Shown one piece after another: positions 27,319-34,939 of a DNA stretch of 64,000 nucleotides (the first letter of the stretch is position 1; each line of letters opens with the position of its first letter). This DNA comes from Catenovulum adriaticum (lineage in GTDB: Bacteria; Pseudomonadota; Gammaproteobacteria; Enterobacterales; Alteromonadaceae): NCBI RefSeq assembly GCF_026725475.1, contig NZ_CP109967.1, forward strand, positions 62,001 to 126,000. Direction: 5' to 3'. Under the pieces are notes generated by a model. The model ran no database searches and had not been told where the DNA came from. It worked only from the letters and a program-made list of their open reading frames with translations. A program made the position numbers and the translations under genes.

Positions 27319-27614
27319 ACAATCAACTACAATGACAGCCACTTCTAAAAAGATTAATATACAACAACTTACCAAGTGATTGAGCTATTTTTTCAGTTGA
27401 TTTTTAATTACTGCTTCTCTCAAATACGCCGCATATCATTCAGTTTGGATAAAAAATAAACGCTCTATATATTCAAATCTTTCAATACGGCCATTTTTAT
27501 AACTTAACCGCCATTTTTGAATTAAAAAAACCAACGAAATCAATTAAAGTGCCGCCTATAAACCAACAGCAAGCAACCAAAAATAACACATTCAACGTAA
27601 AAGCATCCATAACA

Positions 27615-27654
27615 GGTTGTTTTTATTTGTCTTTATAGGTGGCTGTCATTTATA
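27615..27654. repeat. 40-bp repeat, copy 2
   Basis: Diverged copy: GGTTGTTTTTATTTGTC then TTTATAGGTGGCTGTCATT. It is not followed by a MITE, unlike the other two copies, and stands near the 3' end of the toxin gene. Confidence 0.6.
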
Positions 27655-27713
27655 TTTGCTGGGTGTTTGGGGGCTGAAGGTTAGATACTCTCGGCTACCC
27701 GATTATACTGCGG

Positions 27714-28001
27714 TTACACTAACCGTGACGCTAATTTTTTATAAATAGCATTTTTATCACGTTTACCAACGGCTAAAACGTAAATGACTACTTCATTATC
27801 AATAACCTCGTAAGCTAATCGATAACCAGCAGTCCGCAATTTGATTTTATAAACAGACTCGTATCCGCTCAGTTTCGCTGACGGTACATGCGGATTTTCT
27901 AATCTCTCTGCAAGCTTTTTCTTAAATTGCGTTTTGAGTGGGTCAGCCAATTTGTCCCACTCTTTTTTAGCTGCTGGAAGAAACTTTAATTTATAAGTCA
28001 T
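27714..28001 (-). CDS. RelE/ParE-family toxin
   Basis: A 95-aa basic protein of the RelE fold: FLPAAKKEWDKL, then KIKLRTAGYRLAYEV and VYVLAVGKRDKNAIY, with the conserved Arg and C-terminal Tyr expected of ribosome-dependent mRNA interferases. It starts within the end of the antitoxin gene (11-bp overlap), the usual arrangement for tight coupling. Embedded in a repeat patch, it is typical of mobile toxin-antitoxin modules that stabilise accessory DNA. RNase activity is inferred from the family. Confidence 0.92.
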   Translation of the reverse strand: MTYKLKFLPAAKKEWDKLADPLKTQFKKKLAERLENPHVPSAKLSGYESVYKIKLRTAGYRLAYEVIDNEVVIYVLAVGKRDKNAIYKKLASRLV

Positions 28002-28242
28002 CTAAGTTGACTTCAATAGCACCAGATAGATTGCGACGACGATCTTCTACGACTTTAGCTAATTCATAATCATCAACAACATCCATTAGCCACTCATAAG
28101 TTTCGGCTGGTACTAAATATGCAGCTGGCTTATTATGATTTAATATTGCGATCGCAGAACCATCGGCTTCATTAAGTAAAGCTGTGGGATTTTTTTTAAG
28201 TTCAGAAATACTCGCTGAACAATCGGCTAGAACTTGTCTCAT
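27991..28242 (-). CDS. Phd/YefM-family antitoxin
   Basis: An 83-aa antitoxin. The N-terminal Phd/YefM DNA-binding half has ISELKKNPTALLNEADGSAIAILNHNKPAAYLVPAETYEWL; the C-terminal half is acidic and would wrap the toxin. I start at the ATG at 28242, behind GGTGG; a longer frame would start at TTG. It lies upstream of and overlaps the RelE toxin, and probably represses the pair's promoter. Confidence 0.92.
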   Translation of the reverse strand: MRQVLADCSASISELKKNPTALLNEADGSAIAILNHNKPAAYLVPAETYEWLMDVVDDYELAKVVEDRRRNLSGAIEVNLDDL

Positions 28243-28320
28243 AACAACCACCAATTAAGCATTAAATTTAGCTCTTATTTTAGACCTAATTAAATTATTA
28301 AGCCAGAAATTTATTTAGCG

Positions 28321-28440
28321 GTATAACGCCACAATAAGCGAAGCGGCCAGATAATGGTTGGTTAAACTTGTTGAGGAACGAAACACAACCAACCATTATC
28401 TGGCCGCTCTTCATTGCCTTGTTAAACGAAGCCGTTATGC
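28321..28440. repeat. Large palindrome with attC-like outer boxes
   Basis: A perfect 22-bp inverted repeat (28342-28363 and 28387-28408, beginning AGCGGCCAGATAATGG) surrounds a 23-nt loop. Imperfect pairing extends outward (CAATAAG with CTTCATTG) to TATAACGCC at 28322 and GCCGTTATGC at 28431. That layout, with complementary ends ATAACG/CGTTAT and a long central stem, resembles integron attC sites, but the end boxes do not fit the strict RYYYAAC/GTTRRRY consensus. No integrase is present. Alternatives are a MITE remnant or a strong terminator. Confidence 0.5.
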
Positions 28441-28552
28441 GGCAGAATAAAGCGGTTGTGGCTTTAATTAAATAACTAAAAATGCATAAGACAAAATGCA
28501 TAAGACAGGCACACCTAAAAACCATAACTTACAGCAACTTACCGACTAATTG

Positions 28553-28593
28553 AACTGTTTTTATGTTCTTTTATAGATGGCTGTCATTGATTC
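28553..28593. repeat. 40-bp repeat, copy 3
   Basis: AACTGTTTTTATGTTC then TTTTATAGATGGCTGTCATT. As with copy 1, a MITE copy follows within about 60 bp, so these two repeats travel as one composite unit. Confidence 0.7.
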
Positions 28594-28649
28594 TATTGGC
28601 TGACAAGTCAAAACGAGTGATAGCAAGTTTATATTTTTTCTAGCAGTGT

Positions 28650-28828
28650 CATTGTTATTTTGATGCGAAAATCAGACATTTATGCGACTCAAATTTTCCT
28701 TTGTAGGTTGTGGTAAGCCGGAGGCGCACCCAACATTTTGGCATATTTTATAAAATTGTTGGGATTACTCCGTTCGGCCCAACCTACAGATAATTAAACA
28801 ACTAAATTAAACAGCAATGTCGTCTTAA
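28650..28828. repeat. MITE-like dispersed repeat, copy C (complete)
   Basis: Core 28702-28788 with the same 9-bp ends TGTAGGTTG/CAACCTACA, and the shared 3' flank AATTAAACAACTAAATTAAA then CAGCAATGTCG. It differs from copy B at scattered positions (for example GCCGGAGGCG against GCCAAAGGCG), so the copies are not recent. Confidence 0.85.
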
Positions 28829-29024
28829 GACTGCTTTATTAAGGTAAGTCGACACTTAGGCGTTTGGCAGTTTACGTCTGCAACTCGCTCATGGCCGATA
28901 TGAATTTTCATAAACTTATTCAATTTTGCTTTGTAAAATAAGATACATCTATAAAAATAAATTTGACTCCATTTAATGTTGTGTTAATGTTAATTTGTTT
29001 TATGTTAACAATTTAGGTGTGGCT

Positions 29025-29219
29025 ATGTCTGAGTTTGAAGCTGTGTATAAAGATTATGTAAAAAATCGTTCGCAAAGTGAGCGTGCCGTTAATTGTGTCC
29101 AGCCGCCTGAATTTAAAAGTTATTCTGTTAATCCTCTGCGCGTTAAATTAACGCAGCTCCAACTACACTATAAACAAAAATTTAATCGCTGGTTATTTAG
29201 CGCTTTCATGAAAAGATGA
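29025..29219 (+). CDS. Small hypothetical protein (64 aa)
   Basis: The frame from ATG 29025 (MSEFEAVYKDYVKNRSQSER) encodes a basic, helix-prone 64-aa protein ending in FMKR, with no membrane segment. GGTG lies just upstream. A GTTAACAATTTAG motif at 29004-29016, ending 8 bp before the start, resembles the agar operator core but is weaker. I do not recognise a family. Codon usage looks natural, so it may be real, but it is short and isolated. Confidence 0.4.
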   Translation: MSEFEAVYKDYVKNRSQSERAVNCVQPPEFKSYSVNPLRVKLTQLQLHYKQKFNRWLFSAFMKR

Positions 29220-29348
29220 AATAAATCGATTTTCAATTAACTAAAATTTGACTGGTAGGTTTTACAAAATTAAAAAAACTGAATAACCGCTGCTTTCAAC
29301 TAAATTAATCACTCGCATTAGCCAAAAGCAGAAGCTATTTAAATTATT

Positions 29349-30218
29349 TTAAAGCGTTTTGATAAAACTTTCTAAACCTGCTTTTGACGCTTTAATGGAT
29401 TGCATAGGGGTTAAACCTTGAGGATATTCTTCTTGCTCAATTACTAACCAGCGCGTACCACCATAAACCATGTCAGCATTTACTAGTTTTGCCCAATCAA
29501 AATCATCTTGTCCGATAATTACATTTTTACCTGTATTGCCTTGTGTTCTAATTTTAATATGGGTGCTTAGTGTTCGGTTTGGATAGGCTTTAACATAATG
29601 AATTGGATCTTTTCCGGCAAAGTTAACCCAACCAACATCCATTTGTAATACCATGTTTTTTGGTGTGTTTTGCGCTATGTGATCCCAAAAAGTTTGTTGA
29701 TTAAAGTCAGCAAACTCTTGAGCATGGTTATGATAACCAAAATGTATATCTTGTTTGGCTAATTTTTTAGTTAGTTGGGTGAGTTCAGCGGTTAATTCAT
29801 CGATTTTTTCTGGGTTAAATGCGCGGCTATCAAATGGAATAAGCACTAAATCAACACCTACCCGAGTTAAAAAATCAATTGTTTGGTCAAATTTATCGGC
29901 CTTTAATTGTTTCATCGACACATGTGCGCCGCTGGCTTGTAACCCGAGTGATTTTAAAAACTGCTTTAGTCCCTCGGGATCGTTTTTATAAGGGCCAAAA
30001 TCGCCAGCAAACTCTACGCCTTTGAAACCCATATTAGCTATTTGGGTTAAACTACCTTTAAAATCTTGTTTCACATGCTCTTTCACAGACCAAAGTTGTA
30101 CACTAATGGGTGGTACTTTTTTGGCTTTGGCGACAGTATTGGCTTGCTCTGAACTTGTACAGGCGCTTATTAAGGTAAAACTGCAAATCGCAAGCAGTAC
30201 TTTAAGATTAAATTTCAT
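29349..30218 (-). CDS. Lipoprotein TIM-barrel sugar isomerase/epimerase-like protein
   Basis: A 289-aa protein of the xylose isomerase-like TIM-barrel (AP endonuclease 2) superfamily. A lipoprotein signal ends LISAC (Cys20). Barrel blocks: ISVQLWSVKEHV, GFKGVEFAGDFG, FGYHNHAQEF (His/metal region), LQMDVGWVNFAG and WLVIEQEEY. Metal-ligand candidates are the His in YHNH, the Asp in MDVG and the Glu in VIEQEE. Most relatives are cytoplasmic; exported lipidated versions occur in algal-polysaccharide degraders and Planctomycetes, and some act with 3-keto-sugar enzymes. The substrate is unknown. It is monocistronic, upstream of nothing obviously linked. Confidence 0.85.
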   Translation of the reverse strand: MKFNLKVLLAICSFTLISACTSSEQANTVAKAKKVPPISVQLWSVKEHVKQDFKGSLTQIANMGFKGVEFAGDFGPYKNDPEGLKQFLKSLGLQASGAHVSMKQLKADKFDQTIDFLTRVGVDLVLIPFDSRAFNPEKIDELTAELTQLTKKLAKQDIHFGYHNHAQEFADFNQQTFWDHIAQNTPKNMVLQMDVGWVNFAGKDPIHYVKAYPNRTLSTHIKIRTQGNTGKNVIIGQDDFDWAKLVNADMVYGGTRWLVIEQEEYPQGLTPMQSIKASKAGLESFIKTL

Positions 30219-30337
30219 ATTGTTTCCTTTTATCCATAATGCCGTTAATTTAACTGCATTATGTTGTAAATGAAACCATTTTTATAAGTTTATTTAATGT
30301 TACCAGTAGCATAGCAGTAAGACTAAATGGGTTGATT

Positions 30338-30375
30338 AAAGCCTTGGGTTATTTACATGGCCCAAGGCTTTTTGT
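30338..30375. terminator. Terminator-like hairpin
   Basis: Perfect 11-bp arms AAAGCCTTGGG (30338-30348) and CCCAAGGCTTT (30361-30371) followed by T on the plus strand, with A/T-rich sequence on the other side. Placed just downstream of the VOC gene (minus strand), it probably ends that transcript. Confidence 0.65.
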
Positions 30376-30395
30376 ATTGCAGTTTATAAGGCAAA

Positions 30396-30896
30396 TTAAT
30401 AAGCACCAGCGGCGTAAGTTAATTCGTAGCTGTGGCTATAAATTTCTAAAATGTTGCCAAAGGGGTCTTCCATGTAAATCATGCGGTAAGGCTTTTCGTC
30501 TGGGTAATAATATCTCGGTTCAGGCATTCTTTTTTTACCGCCAGCGGCCACAATTTTTTCAACTAATTCTTCTAAATTAGGATCTTGCACACAAAAGTGG
30601 AAGACACCGGTTTTCCAATATTCAAAATTGTTTTCAGGTTGTTGCTGGTTTTCAAATTCAAATAATTCAACGCCGATCCGGTCACCGGTTGAGAGATGGG
30701 CAATTTTAAATTTTTTCCAATTAGCACCAAATACATCAGTACACATTTCGCCAATTGGACTATCGTCTTCAATTATTTCAGTGGGCGCCATAATTTGATA
30801 CCAACCTAGCACTTGGGTGTAAAATTCAACGGCTTTTTCAACATTTGGTACCGAAATGCCAATATGTGAAAATGATCTTGGGTAAGTTGTACTCAT
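30396..30896 (-). CDS. VOC-family (glyoxalase/dioxygenase fold) protein
   Basis: A 166-aa protein of the vicinal oxygen chelate superfamily: FSHIGISVPNVEKAVEFYTQ starts the first beta-alpha-beta-beta-beta module (metal His12) and GVFHFCVQDPNLEELVEKI the second (His near 98), with the closing DPFGNILEIYSHSY supplying Glu. It probably binds a divalent metal and may isomerise, epimerise or cleave a small metabolite; the substrate is unknown. It is divergent from a LysR regulator with a 94-bp gap, so that regulator is the likely controller. Confidence 0.85.
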   Translation of the reverse strand: MSTTYPRSFSHIGISVPNVEKAVEFYTQVLGWYQIMAPTEIIEDDSPIGEMCTDVFGANWKKFKIAHLSTGDRIGVELFEFENQQQPENNFEYWKTGVFHFCVQDPNLEELVEKIVAAGGKKRMPEPRYYYPDEKPYRMIYMEDPFGNILEIYSHSYELTYAAGAY

Positions 30897-30990
30897 ACTT
30901 TTTCCTCCAATTAATTTGATGGCTTAAGTATAGGATGGATGATAAAGTATAAAAAATTATCATTTATTATATTATTAAGTATGTTTTGTA

Positions 30991-31863
30991 ATGATTAATC
31001 CCGTTTGGTTAAAAACATTTTGTACGTTAGTTGAAGTAGGTCATTTTACACAAACTGCTGAAAAGCTTTTTATGACGCAATCAGGTGTTAGCCAACATAT
31101 TAAAAAATTAGAGCATCAGCTGGAACAAGCTTTATTGCAAAGGAGTGGAAAATCTTTTTCATTAACGGATGCTGGCGAAAAGCTTTATGTTAAAGGGCAA
31201 GCCTTATTAAAAGCAGCGGACGAATTAGAGGGCTTAATTAAACAAGATGAGCCCAACGTAGGCCTAGTAAAGTTAGCTTCTCCGGGCAGTGTGGGGTTAA
31301 AACTATATCCGCATTTACTCACAGTGCAGCAAAACCATCCTAAATTAATTGTTGATTATAGATTTGCGCCAAATAAAAATATTGAACAAGATTTAATCGA
31401 CCGCAATATAGATTTGGGGTTAAGTACTGAGCTAAGCCAAACGGCTAGTTTAATTAGCCAAAAAATAGCAGCTGAGCCTTTAGTTTTAGTGACTTCGCAT
31501 CAGATTGAAGTTGTAAATTGGTCGACGTTATTAGCGCTGGGTTTTATCTCACATCCAGATGCCGCACATCATGCACGTTTACTGTTAAGTGAAAATTTCA
31601 CTCAATTTGAACATATTGACCAATTTATTTATAAAGGTTTTTCAAATCAAATCAGTTTAATACTTGAGCCCGTCAGCAAAGGATTAGGCTTTACTGTGTT
31701 GCCGCTATATGCAGCTAAAGCCTTTCGCCATCAAAATTGTATTAAAATACATTTACTTGAACAAACAGTGAGCGAAAGCCTTTATTTATGTTTTAATCGG
31801 CGTTCTACCTTGGCGAGTAGAGTTAAATTTGTTCAATCTGAGATAATAGATTATTTAAACTGA
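30991..31863 (+). CDS. LysR-family transcriptional regulator
   Basis: A 290-aa regulator. The N-terminal helix-turn-helix (about 4-60) reads FCTLVEVGHFTQTAEKLFMT then QSGVSQHIKKLEHQL, standard for LysR. The remainder is the periplasmic-binding-protein-like effector domain. Divergent from the VOC gene, which it likely activates or represses. The effector is unknown. Confidence 0.92.
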   Translation: MINPVWLKTFCTLVEVGHFTQTAEKLFMTQSGVSQHIKKLEHQLEQALLQRSGKSFSLTDAGEKLYVKGQALLKAADELEGLIKQDEPNVGLVKLASPGSVGLKLYPHLLTVQQNHPKLIVDYRFAPNKNIEQDLIDRNIDLGLSTELSQTASLISQKIAAEPLVLVTSHQIEVVNWSTLLALGFISHPDAAHHARLLLSENFTQFEHIDQFIYKGFSNQISLILEPVSKGLGFTVLPLYAAKAFRHQNCIKIHLLEQTVSESLYLCFNRRSTLASRVKFVQSEIIDYLN

Positions 31864-31890
31864 AATATCGTTTTACCTTTTATTTATCAG

Positions 31891-33606
31891 CTAACATTTA
31901 GAAACCACAGGCGTTAATCCAACAGTTGAAACGCGCTCACCCACCATACCTCTAACAGTCAGTCTTACGCCAGATAAAACAATCATGGTTTCTAAATTTA
32001 GCTCTGATTCAGCTTTATTTTTAATGAGTGCATCTAATGTAGAATGGCGATCGTGCGCTAAATCTATGCCATACGAATCTAAAATATCTTGTATTTTGGT
32101 GTAGCCTTTTAAGCATAGCTCTTTATTTAAAAATTCAGTCATTGCAATATCAGTGACAGGTGAAAATACATATTCTACAAACGGTCTTAATTCTGGTCTG
32201 ATCACCATAAAGACATGATCTTGTGCTTGCAGCATACTTGAACCCCTTGGCGCAATCACTTGATGGCCACGTGTGATCATTGCCACTACCGTATTATCAG
32301 GTAGTGCTAAATTTGATAGATATCGGCCGACAGCTTTTGAATTATCAGCAATGGTATATTCGACAATTTCGGCGTCAACTTGATTGAGCGCTGTTATTTC
32401 AAGCGTTGCAGGTGGGCTTTCGCCTGGTTTTTCAATTAACCCTAATTTTCTGGCCGCAAATGCTAACGTAGAGCCTTGAACGGTTGCCGATAATAGCACC
32501 ACAAAAAATACCACATTAAAAATAAGGGCCGCATTAGGCAAGCCAAACAATAGTGGAAAAATAGCTAAAATAATGGGTACAGAGCCTCGTAGCCCCACCC
32601 ATGATACTAAGGCAGTTTCACGGAGTCTAAATTTAAATAAAGCTAAAATAGGCGCAACTGCCAAGGGTCGAGCAACAAAAACTAAAACGCTCGCAATCAT
32701 GAGTCCTTCTAACCAAATATCCAGTAAAGAGGTTGGGTTCACTAATAAACCTAACATAACAAACATGGTAATTTGACTAAGCCAAGCTAATCCATCGTGA
32801 AATAAGAAGGTGCTTTTTTTGAAAACAAACTGACTATTACCAATGAGTACGCCGGTGATAAATATAGCTAAAAACCCACTGCCCCCTAAATTAGTGGATA
32901 AACCAAAAGATAATAAACCGCAGGCGGCGACCATGACAGGGTATAAACCAGACGCACCTAGTTGCACTTTATTAATTAATTTAATTGATCCCCAGCCCAC
33001 ACTTAAACCAATTAGCGTGCCCACGCCCATTTGCTGAAACAGTAAATGGAGCAGGTCTAAGCCTATTTTTGAGTCGTTAATAATAATTTCGAGCAAACCT
33101 ATAGTTAAAAAGATAGCCATAGGATCATTCGATGCACTTTCTATTTCTAAGGTCGAGGCCAAGCGTTTGTTTAAATGAATACCGGCGTTTCTAAGTAGCG
33201 AAAAAACCGCCGCGGCATCAGTTGAACCAACAATAGCGCCCAGCAAAAAACCTTCGTAAAGTGGTAAATCTAAAATATAGGCTGCGGCATAACCGGTAAG
33301 ACCGGCGGTAATTAACACCCCAAAGGTAGCTAACATGGAGGCCGGTTTCCACACAGATTTAATGGATCGTTTAGACGTTTGTAAACCGCCATCAAACAAT
33401 ATTAAGGCGAGGGCGAGTGTGCCTAGCGTATGGGCAGCGGCGGCATTATCAAACGCAATGCCAATGCCATCTTCGCCAGCGATCATCCCGATCAATAAAA
33501 ATAGCACAAGCACAGGTAAACCCAAGCGTGCGGAGAGCTTGCTAGAAAGAATGCCAAGTAAAATGAGCACGGCAGCTAATAAAATAAGCTTGTCGATAAA
33601 AAACAT
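31891..33606 (-). CDS. Potassium/proton antiporter, NhaP2/CvrA type
   Basis: A 571-aa CPA1-family cation/proton antiporter. About 12-13 membrane segments (residues 1-400) include LLIGMIAGEDGIGI, GAIVGSTDAAAVFSLLRNAG (transport Asp), ESASNDPMAIFLT and WVGLRGSVPIILAIFP. A TrkA-C regulatory domain follows (about 405-490) and then a CorC/HlyC-like tail (about 495-570), the arrangement of NhaP2, which exports K+ in exchange for H+. I start at the ATG at 33606, preceded by AAGGA; the upstream frame adds 10 non-hydrophobic residues. It belongs to the core genome and is unconnected with the sugar genes. Confidence 0.92.
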   Translation of the reverse strand: MFFIDKLILLAAVLILLGILSSKLSARLGLPVLVLFLLIGMIAGEDGIGIAFDNAAAAHTLGTLALALILFDGGLQTSKRSIKSVWKPASMLATFGVLITAGLTGYAAAYILDLPLYEGFLLGAIVGSTDAAAVFSLLRNAGIHLNKRLASTLEIESASNDPMAIFLTIGLLEIIINDSKIGLDLLHLLFQQMGVGTLIGLSVGWGSIKLINKVQLGASGLYPVMVAACGLLSFGLSTNLGGSGFLAIFITGVLIGNSQFVFKKSTFLFHDGLAWLSQITMFVMLGLLVNPTSLLDIWLEGLMIASVLVFVARPLAVAPILALFKFRLRETALVSWVGLRGSVPIILAIFPLLFGLPNAALIFNVVFFVVLLSATVQGSTLAFAARKLGLIEKPGESPPATLEITALNQVDAEIVEYTIADNSKAVGRYLSNLALPDNTVVAMITRGHQVIAPRGSSMLQAQDHVFMVIRPELRPFVEYVFSPVTDIAMTEFLNKELCLKGYTKIQDILDSYGIDLAHDRHSTLDALIKNKAESELNLETMIVLSGVRLTVRGMVGERVSTVGLTPVVSKC

Positions 33607-33727
33607 GAGATGAATATCCTTGATCAGGTTTATCATTCTTTTAAAAATGATAAACCTAGTTTGATTATCCTAAACTGAGGCTTAAGGCTTTTGCAGTTAT
33701 CATGATAATCAAAATATGATAAAAAGG

Positions 33728-34846
33728 CTATCGACACTCGCGTTTTACTTGGATTTTTCGGGTTCGAATCAACCACATATAAATACCTGTGATTGATAAA
33801 ATTAAAGGAATAAGCCCGGTTATGCACCATAAAATTTTACTGGTTAATCCAGCAAAATTACCAAAATGTAAACGTCGGAAGCTATCTAACGTTAAATAGC
33901 CTAAATCTGCTTGTCTGGCATCAAAATGACTCGCATAATTACCGGTTTCTCTATCAAATACCATATAAGTTGCATATTGGCTGGTGAGAATACTGGTGTC
34001 GGGCACATCACCATACCAAACAAACGCACCGTCAGGCTCAAATGGAAACGTTAGGTAGGTTGGCTCAAAACGATCCATTTTTTGCTTAATTACATTAAGT
34101 TGTTGATCAATTGAAACACCAGTGGAATAAAAGTTTGTATCCATAGGCACTGGCGTCGGCTCTTCATGTGCATGTTCAATTTCTTCATGGTAAATTTCAA
34201 CAAAATTAAAATAAGCACCAGTAAATGCGACAATCAGTAACAAAGGGGAAATAACCACGCCATTAAATTTGTGAATATCGCTTAGCATGACTCTTAGGTG
34301 AGCTTTCCAGCGCACACTAAATAGCTTTTTAATAAAACGCCATTGTAAAATTAAACCTGAAATGCCTAAAAATAACAAGATAAGCGCATAGATAAATCCT
34401 AGCATAACGCCAAAGTGTTCATTTAAAAAAGACCTGTGGTTTAATAGCAAAGTGTAATGAAGTTTGAGTATCCAATCGGTCAGATAAAAATCGTCATGAA
34501 TATGGGGTTCATCCAACAGTTTTCCGGCGTAGGGGTCTAAATGCACTTTATACCAATCGTTGGTGCCCCGTTTTATTACATATACTCGGTCGGCTTCGTG
34601 TTTGTCGTCAAAAATTTCCCATGTACCGAGATGAAAATCTTTTAGTGAGCTTTCCAGATAGGCCTGTAACTCATCCATTGATTGGCGTTGCTGTTTTTCA
34701 GTTGTTACTGTTACTACCTCGGGCATCAATAACCGGTCAATTTCAACTTTAAATACCAAAATTGAACCTGTAATTGAGATCAGACAAATTGGCAACAGTG
34801 CAAATAAAGCTAAATAGCTGTGCCATTTAAATAATGTTTTTTTCAT
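33728..34846 (-). CDS. PepSY-associated membrane protein (siderophore utilisation type)
   Basis: A 372-aa inner-membrane protein with four main hydrophobic segments (about 12-32, 150-172, 196-220, 338-362) and PepSY-like extracytoplasmic regions, including YKVHLDPYAGKLL and HIHDDFYLTDWILKLHYTLL with conserved His. Such PiuB-like proteins accompany siderophore receptors and may reduce or release ferric siderophore in the periplasm. It lies 93 bp downstream of a TonB siderophore receptor on the same strand, separated by a terminator hairpin, so partial co-expression is likely. Confidence 0.87.
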   Translation of the reverse strand: MKKTLFKWHSYLALFALLPICLISITGSILVFKVEIDRLLMPEVVTVTTEKQQRQSMDELQAYLESSLKDFHLGTWEIFDDKHEADRVYVIKRGTNDWYKVHLDPYAGKLLDEPHIHDDFYLTDWILKLHYTLLLNHRSFLNEHFGVMLGFIYALILLFLGISGLILQWRFIKKLFSVRWKAHLRVMLSDIHKFNGVVISPLLLIVAFTGAYFNFVEIYHEEIEHAHEEPTPVPMDTNFYSTGVSIDQQLNVIKQKMDRFEPTYLTFPFEPDGAFVWYGDVPDTSILTSQYATYMVFDRETGNYASHFDARQADLGYLTLDSFRRLHFGNFAGLTSKILWCITGLIPLILSITGIYMWLIRTRKIQVKRECR

Positions 34847-34865
34847 TTATTCTCACATGATAAAT

Positions 34866-34890
34866 AAAAAGGCTGCAGGTGAAGGCAGCC
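34866..34890 (-). terminator. Terminator after siderophore receptor gene
   Basis: On the minus strand GGCTGC and GCAGCC pair around 8 nt (34871-34890) and are followed by TTTTTATTTA. It would limit read-through from the receptor into the PepSY gene. Confidence 0.7.
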
Positions 34891-34939
34891 AGTTGATCAA
34901 CAATTCGGGCGTGTTTAGCTCAAATTAAGCTTATTAAAT

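Larger units (their letters stand above)
26567..27713. other. Gene-free, repeat-rich accessory interval
   Basis: No convincing gene. It contains copies A and B of the MITE-like repeat (26629-26765, 27140-27318) and two copies of a 40-bp repeat (27095-27135, 27615-27654). The small reading frame over copy A is just repeat sequence. The rest is AT-rich without recognisable features and looks like a site of repeated insertion and decay. Confidence 0.65.
28243..29024. other. Accessory intergenic region with palindrome and repeat copy C
   Basis: No gene is supported. Contents: the toxin-antitoxin promoter, the large palindrome (28321-28440), the third 40-bp repeat (28553-28593) and MITE copy C (28650-28828). 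The short reading frame across 28298-28525 is an artefact of the palindrome. Confidence 0.6.

Noticed and set aside
28298..28525. 75-aa frame across the large palindrome
   Set aside because: Its coding appearance comes from the inverted repeat; the product has no recognisable domain.
26567..28830. CRISPR array
   Set aside because: The repeats are three diverged copies with irregular spacing and internal dyad symmetry; no short regular repeat-spacer pattern or cas gene is present.
26567..29024. Chromosomal integron cassette array
   Set aside because: Only one attC-like structure is seen, its end boxes do not fit the consensus, and no integrase gene lies in the window; kept only as a low-confidence finding on the palindrome.
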